Below are positions 6,660 to 10,418 of a stretch of DNA of 10,418 nt, one piece after another. The stretch comes from an uncultured Prevotella sp. (lineage in GTDB: Bacteria; Bacteroidota; Bacteroidia; Bacteroidales; Bacteroidaceae), in assembly GCA_947072805.1 (NCBI GenBank), contig CAMTJK010000115.1, positions 1 to 10,418 on the forward strand, given 5' to 3'. Each line of letters opens with the position of its first letter. The stretch's first letter is position 1. The notes below the pieces were generated by a model. It was not told the DNA's origin, made no database searches, and saw only the letters and a program-made list of their open reading frames with translations. Made by a program: the position numbers and the translations under genes.

Positions 6660-7610
6660 TCAGTTGTTGATTATAGTTTTATCATTTTTTACCTCATCGA
6701 GGGTGATACCCAACACGTCACAGTATATAGCCTCGCGGGCAAATAGTCCGTTTGCAGCTTGCTGTATATAGTATGCATGTGGATTTTCGTCCACATCGTA
6801 TGAAATTTCATTTACCCTTGGCAGTGGATGGAGAATTTTCATGTTTGGCTTTGCGTTGGCCAGCATGTCATTACGCAATATGTATACATTCTTTACACGT
6901 TCATATTCCATTAGGTCAGAGAACCGTTCTTTCTGCACGCGTGTCATATACAGAATGTCAGCGTCAGATATTACATTCTCGTTGAAATCGGTGTGCTCTT
7001 CAAATTTTATTCCGTTTTCCTTGCAGTAAATCTTGTATTCGTTGGGCATGGCCAATTCTTTGGGGGCGATGAAATGGAATGTAGGATTGAAGTGACGCAT
7101 AGCCATTATGAGGGAATGTACAGTACGTCCATATTTTAAGTCTCCTACAAGATAAATGTTTAGATTCTGCAGGGTGCCTTGTGTCTTATATATGGAATAA
7201 AGATCGAGCATGCATTGTGAAGGGTGCTGATGTGCCCCGTCACCAGCATTTACTATTGGCACGGGCGAAATCTCGCTCGCGTATTGAGCCGCTCCTTCAA
7301 TATAGTGTCTCATTACAATGACATCGGCATAATTAGCAACCATAAGAATTGTATCTTTCAGGGTCTCGCCTTTAGTTCCGCTTGTAATTTTTGGATCGGC
7401 AAAACCGATGACACGTGCTCCGAGTCTGTTTGCTGCAGTCTCAAAACTTAATCTTGTACGTGTGGATGGCTCAAAAAACAGCGTTGCTATAACCTTTCCT
7501 TTTAAGATTTCACGATTGGGGTGTCTTTCAAATTCTTCAGCCATATCAATCATATACATAATCTGTTCTTTGGTGATATTGGCTATTGTAACAAAATCAT
7601 GCTTTTCCAT
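6660..7610 (-). CDS. pyrB: Aspartate carbamoyltransferase catalytic chain
   Basis: PyrB joins carbamoyl phosphate and aspartate to form carbamoyl aspartate, the first committed step of pyrimidine synthesis. The 316 residues show the carbamoyl-phosphate motif FFEPSTRTRLSFE (45-57; Ser49-Thr50-Arg51-Thr52-Arg53), the mobile loop SGTKGETLKD (77-86) with Lys85, Arg101 in VIVMRHYIEG, NAGDGAHQHPSQ (121-132) with His129 and Gln132, and the aspartate-side HPLPRVNEI (261-269). Length and motifs are normal and complete. It is followed after 2 bases by pyrI. The start at 7610 is preceded by AGG directly next to the ATG and by an AT-rich leader. I find no clean promoter: the best -7 candidate is TAACTTAG (7649-7642), without a matching -33 box. 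No attenuator-like leader peptide is seen. Confidence 0.98.
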   Translation of the reverse strand: MEKHDFVTIANITKEQIMYMIDMAEEFERHPNREILKGKVIATLFFEPSTRTRLSFETAANRLGARVIGFADPKITSGTKGETLKDTILMVANYADVIVMRHYIEGAAQYASEISPVPIVNAGDGAHQHPSQCMLDLYSIYKTQGTLQNLNIYLVGDLKYGRTVHSLIMAMRHFNPTFHFIAPKELAMPNEYKIYCKENGIKFEEHTDFNENVISDADILYMTRVQKERFSDLMEYERVKNVYILRNDMLANAKPNMKILHPLPRVNEISYDVDENPHAYYIQQAANGLFAREAIYCDVLGITLDEVKNDKTIINN

Positions 7611-7700
7611 CCTAAAATTGATTGTTTTTATTTTTCGACTGCTAAGTTACATATATTTTCCGATTTCAGCTTGTAATAAAGCACAAAAACTGTTGTTTTT

Positions 7701-7731
7701 TTTCTCATATAGATTAAAATACGTACTTTTG
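7701..7731 (+). promoter_or_regulatory. Promoter of the penicillin-binding protein gene
   Basis: TACTTTTG at 7724-7731 is a perfect TAnnTTTG; 19 bases upstream is TTTC (7701-7704), one mismatch from TTTG. Transcription should start near 7738, about 30 bases before the ATG at 7768. A small symmetric hairpin, AAAAAC/GTTTTT (7685-7700), lies just upstream in the divergent gap shared with pyrB; its role, if any, is unknown. Confidence 0.65.
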
Positions 7732-7767
7732 CACAGCAAATTGTTTGCGTTATACACGAGAAATAAT

Positions 7768-10098
7768 ATGAGAAAGTTTTTTGTCTTTTTTCTTTGGACC
7801 TTGCTGGTTCTCACTGTTGTGGGAGCAACGCTCGCCTTTACAGCAATAGCCAAAGGGTGGATAGGGTATATGCCTCCTGTTGAAGATCTGCAGAATCCCA
7901 TCAACCATTTTGCCACGCAAATATATTCGTCGGATGGAAAGATAATGGGAACCTGGAATTACAACAAGGAGAATCGTATCTGTGTGGATTACTCCCAGCT
8001 TTCCCCCTCGTTAATACAAGCCTTGGTAGCGACTGAGGATGTTCGCTTTTACGATCATTCAGGCATTGATTTCTATGCTCTTGCACGTGCTGTTATCAAG
8101 AGAGGCATCTTTGGTCGCAAGAGTGCCGGCGGCGGTTCAACCATTACGCAGCAGCTGGCAAAACAGCTTTATTCGGCTAAAGCAGAGAATGTCACGGAAC
8201 GTTTGCTCCAAAAGCCTATAGAATGGGTCATTGCAGTGCAGTTGGAACGTAATTATACTAAAGATGAAATCATCGCCCTCTATCTCAATTATTTCGATTT
8301 TCTCCATAATGCCGTAGGAATAAAGACTGCGGCCAATACTTATTTCGGCAAGGAACCTGACAGTCTGAACATCTTAGAATCGGCAACACTGATAGGCTTG
8401 TGCAAGAATCCCTCATACTATAATCCTGTACGTTATCCGGAGCGTTCACTCGAACGTCGTAATGTCGTGCTTATGCAAATGCAGAAAGCCGGATATATTA
8501 CAGAAGCTGAATATGAGGAGTTGTCTGCCGAACCGTTGAATCTCAACTTCCATGTCTCCGATCACAAGGATGGCATCGCGTCATATTTCCGCGAGCATCT
8601 TCGGCGATATATGATGGCAAAGAAACCCGACAGAAATGATTATCCATCATGGAACCGGATAAAATACTATCAGGATTCCATTAATTGGGAGACAGACCCT
8701 CTGTATGGTTGGTGCAATAAGAATTTCAAGAAGAATGGAGATCCCTACAACGTATATTCAGACGGTCTAAAGGTATATACCACGATTGATTCAAGAATGC
8801 AACAATATGCAGAGCAGGCTGTATATGAACATGTTGTTAAGTTCTTACAACCAGCATTTGATAAGGAAAACCGTCGCAAACAGAATGCTCCCTATTCCGG
8901 AGCTTTAACCAAAGAACAGCTGAAGAATATTCTCATGCGCTCTGTTTGCCAGTCTGAGAGATACCGCCTCATGAAGTCTGTGGGCGCTTCAGACGAACAG
9001 ATTATGAAAGCATTCCGCACGCCCGTAGAGATGTCGGTTTTTACATATCATGGAGAAATAGACACAATCATGACACCCTTGGATTCCATTCGTTACTATA
9101 AGTCCTTTCTGCGCTGCGGCTTTATGAGCATGAGCCCCATAGACGGTGCTGTAAAAGCTTATGTTGGCGGTTTGGATTTCATGCATTTCAACTACGACAT
9201 GTGTATGGATGGACGGCGACAGGTGGGTTCCACTATTAAGCCATTCCTTTATTCTCTTGCTATGGAAAATGGCTTCTCGCCTTGCGATGAAGCACCGAAT
9301 GTACAGCAGACGTATATTGTGGCGGGCAAACCTTGGACACCGCGTAATTCTGGTCACAGTCGTTATGGGCAGATGGTAACTCTTAAGTGGGGATTGGCGC
9401 AGTCAAATAACTGGATTTCAGCTTATCTTATGGACAAGCTTCAGCCACAGGCTTTTGTCGATTTACTCCATGAGTATGGCATAAAGAATCCAGATATACA
9501 CCCCTCTATGTCGCTATGCCTTGGCCCGTGTGAAATTTCTGTTGCAGAGATGGTTAGTGCCTATACAGCATTTGTAAACAATGGCATCAGATGTGCACCA
9601 CTAATGGTAACTCGTATTGAGGACAACGAGGGTAATGTCATCACACGCTTCCAGCCGCGTATGAACGAGGTAATCAGTGAGGAAAGTGCACACAAAATGC
9701 TTTATATGTTGAAAGGTGTTGTCGATGGCGGTACAGCAGGACGTTTGCGCTTCAGATACAATATGACAGGTGATCTTGCTGGAAAGACAGGAACCACAAA
9801 TAACAACAGCGATGCTTGGTTCATGGGTATCACGCCACATCTTGTTTCCGGTGTATGGGTTGGCGGAGACGACCGTGACATCCACTTTGATACTATGCAG
9901 ATGGGGCAGGGCGCTACCATGGCATTGCCGGTCTTTGCTTACTATATGAAACGAGTATATGCTGATCGCCGTTTAGGTTTTAGCGAGAGTGCAAAGTTTG
10001 ATTTGCCTTTAGATTTCAATCCCTGTATGTCTGATGAGGATTCCGATGAGTCGCTTCTTATTGATGAAATAAATGACATTGAGGAAATTTATGAGTAA
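7768..10098 (+). CDS. Class A penicillin-binding protein (PBP1A type)
   Basis: This bifunctional enzyme polymerises lipid II into glycan strands and cross-links their peptides at the outer face of the inner membrane. The 776 residues begin with a short basic start and one membrane segment (about 4-27). The GT51 glycosyltransferase domain (about 50-240) has ATEDVRFYDHSG (88-99) with catalytic Glu90, then GGSTITQQLAKQ (122-133) and the RLLQKPIEWVIAVQLE region (145-160). The transpeptidase domain (about 330-730) has the nucleophile in STIK (Ser488, Lys491), the SNN motif (546-548) and KTG (673-675). The tail from about 754 is strongly acidic. I chose ATG 7768 because the open frame runs 120 codons further upstream only across the opposite-strand pyrB gene and the promoter. 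The pyrB gene is divergent. No strong terminator follows. mrcA or ponA would be the usual symbols, but paralogues make a firm choice unsafe. Confidence 0.95.
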   Translation: MRKFFVFFLWTLLVLTVVGATLAFTAIAKGWIGYMPPVEDLQNPINHFATQIYSSDGKIMGTWNYNKENRICVDYSQLSPSLIQALVATEDVRFYDHSGIDFYALARAVIKRGIFGRKSAGGGSTITQQLAKQLYSAKAENVTERLLQKPIEWVIAVQLERNYTKDEIIALYLNYFDFLHNAVGIKTAANTYFGKEPDSLNILESATLIGLCKNPSYYNPVRYPERSLERRNVVLMQMQKAGYITEAEYEELSAEPLNLNFHVSDHKDGIASYFREHLRRYMMAKKPDRNDYPSWNRIKYYQDSINWETDPLYGWCNKNFKKNGDPYNVYSDGLKVYTTIDSRMQQYAEQAVYEHVVKFLQPAFDKENRRKQNAPYSGALTKEQLKNILMRSVCQSERYRLMKSVGASDEQIMKAFRTPVEMSVFTYHGEIDTIMTPLDSIRYYKSFLRCGFMSMSPIDGAVKAYVGGLDFMHFNYDMCMDGRRQVGSTIKPFLYSLAMENGFSPCDEAPNVQQTYIVAGKPWTPRNSGHSRYGQMVTLKWGLAQSNNWISAYLMDKLQPQAFVDLLHEYGIKNPDIHPSMSLCLGPCEISVAEMVSAYTAFVNNGIRCAPLMVTRIEDNEGNVITRFQPRMNEVISEESAHKMLYMLKGVVDGGTAGRLRFRYNMTGDLAGKTGTTNNNSDAWFMGITPHLVSGVWVGGDDRDIHFDTMQMGQGATMALPVFAYYMKRVYADRRLGFSESAKFDLPLDFNPCMSDEDSDESLLIDEINDIEEIYE

Positions 10099-10418
10099 AA
10101 AAATTAAGATTTCCTGATTTCATACTTTGTAAAGATGGTATGACAGTGTGTCATAAAAAGTTTCTTCTTTGTGATAAAGTCGTATGTCTTGTATTGAAAA
10201 TTCCTCCAGTCTGTTTTGCGATTATAGTGTAAAGAGAGACTGAAATACTATCATTATAGTTTCATTAACATTTTAGAAAAATCTTTACTTTAACGTGTGT
10301 TAATCGGCATCCAAACCTCGATTTGTAACCTACGACGCGAAAATGAGCGCTTTTTATCTAAATCAGGAAGCGCTGATGGTCAGTAAGTTACGCGTTTTGC
10401 GATACAATACCATTTCAT
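10099..10418 (+). other. 3' intergenic region with small hairpins and outward-facing element
   Basis: No confident gene lies here. TATGACA/TGTCATA (10139-10155) is a perfect 7-pair stem with a 3-base loop; without a T-tract it is not a convincing terminator. TTAAC/GTTAA (10290-10303) is a small palindrome. From 10265 to 10355 the words TTAACATTTT, GTTAAT, CGATTT, CGACG, CGAAAA and CGCTTTTT repeat the order found on the minus strand at 101-5. AGCGCTT (10346-10352) pairs with AAGCGCT (10368-10374). A frame from ATG 10343 stays open for 25 codons to the window edge, but it overlaps this hairpin and has no recognisable product. It may be the leader of a rightward gene outside the window or an intergenic repeat. 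Confidence 0.45.

Noticed and set aside
7642..7649. TAACTTAG on the minus strand as pyrB -7 box
   Set aside because: One mismatch in the box and no TTTG-like -33 element at 19-21 bases; too weak to list as a promoter.
7408..7767. A 120-codon N-terminal extension of the penicillin-binding protein frame
   Set aside because: It runs antisense to the conserved pyrB start and through the TACTTTTG promoter; the membrane anchor expected at the N-terminus begins right after ATG 7768.
10139..10155. TATGACA/TGTCATA hairpin as terminator of the penicillin-binding protein gene
   Set aside because: The stem is perfect, but it is AT-rich and followed by A rather than T; an operator-like palindrome is equally possible.
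10343..10417. A short frame open to the right edge, starting MSAFYLNQEA
   Set aside because: Only 25 codons are visible, it overlaps a hairpin and a repeat-like element, its ATG is not kept in the related left-end sequence, and no family is recognised.

Overview
The window reads as chromosomal DNA from a member of the Bacteroidota, most probably a Prevotella-like Bacteroidales species. The evidence is the AT-rich composition, the lack of clear Shine-Dalgarno sequences, and promoters of the Bacteroidota type (TTTG or a near match, 19-20 bases, then TAnnTTTG). The gene set also fits: an ACT-less SerA with lysine in place of the catalytic histidine, a serC-serA-DUF1015 cluster, and a pyrB-pyrI pair. 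The genus is an inference from general resemblance, not from a search.

Layout, left to right. Bases 1-469 carry no supported gene; they end in a good serC promoter. A rightward block follows: serC (phosphoserine aminotransferase), a 215-base gap almost filled by a long imperfect inverted repeat, serA (3-phosphoglycerate dehydrogenase), a DUF1015/COG4198 protein 6 bases after serA, and a YigZ/IMPACT protein 20 bases later. A tRNA-Ser(CGA) with its own promoter and terminator follows directly. A leftward block comes next: glyA (serine hydroxymethyltransferase), and behind it pyrB-pyrI (aspartate carbamoyltransferase catalytic and regulatory chains). Each of these two units ends in its own hairpin terminator. 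A divergent gap then separates pyrB from a rightward class A penicillin-binding protein (PBP1A type, 776 residues). The last 320 bases hold no confident gene.

Functionally, the left half is about serine: SerA and SerC perform the first two steps of serine synthesis from 3-phosphoglycerate, tRNA-Ser uses the product, and GlyA converts serine to glycine while charging tetrahydrofolate. No phosphoserine phosphatase (serB) is present in the window. PyrB and PyrI catalyse and regulate the first committed step of pyrimidine synthesis. The penicillin-binding protein builds peptidoglycan.

Most of this is ordinary housekeeping DNA, and I see no mobile element, CRISPR array, phage or toxin-antitoxin system. 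The parts most worth a second look are the serC-serA inverted repeat, the DUF1015 protein tied to serine synthesis, the altered SerA active site, and two collinear, outward-facing, related-looking sequences at the two ends of the window.
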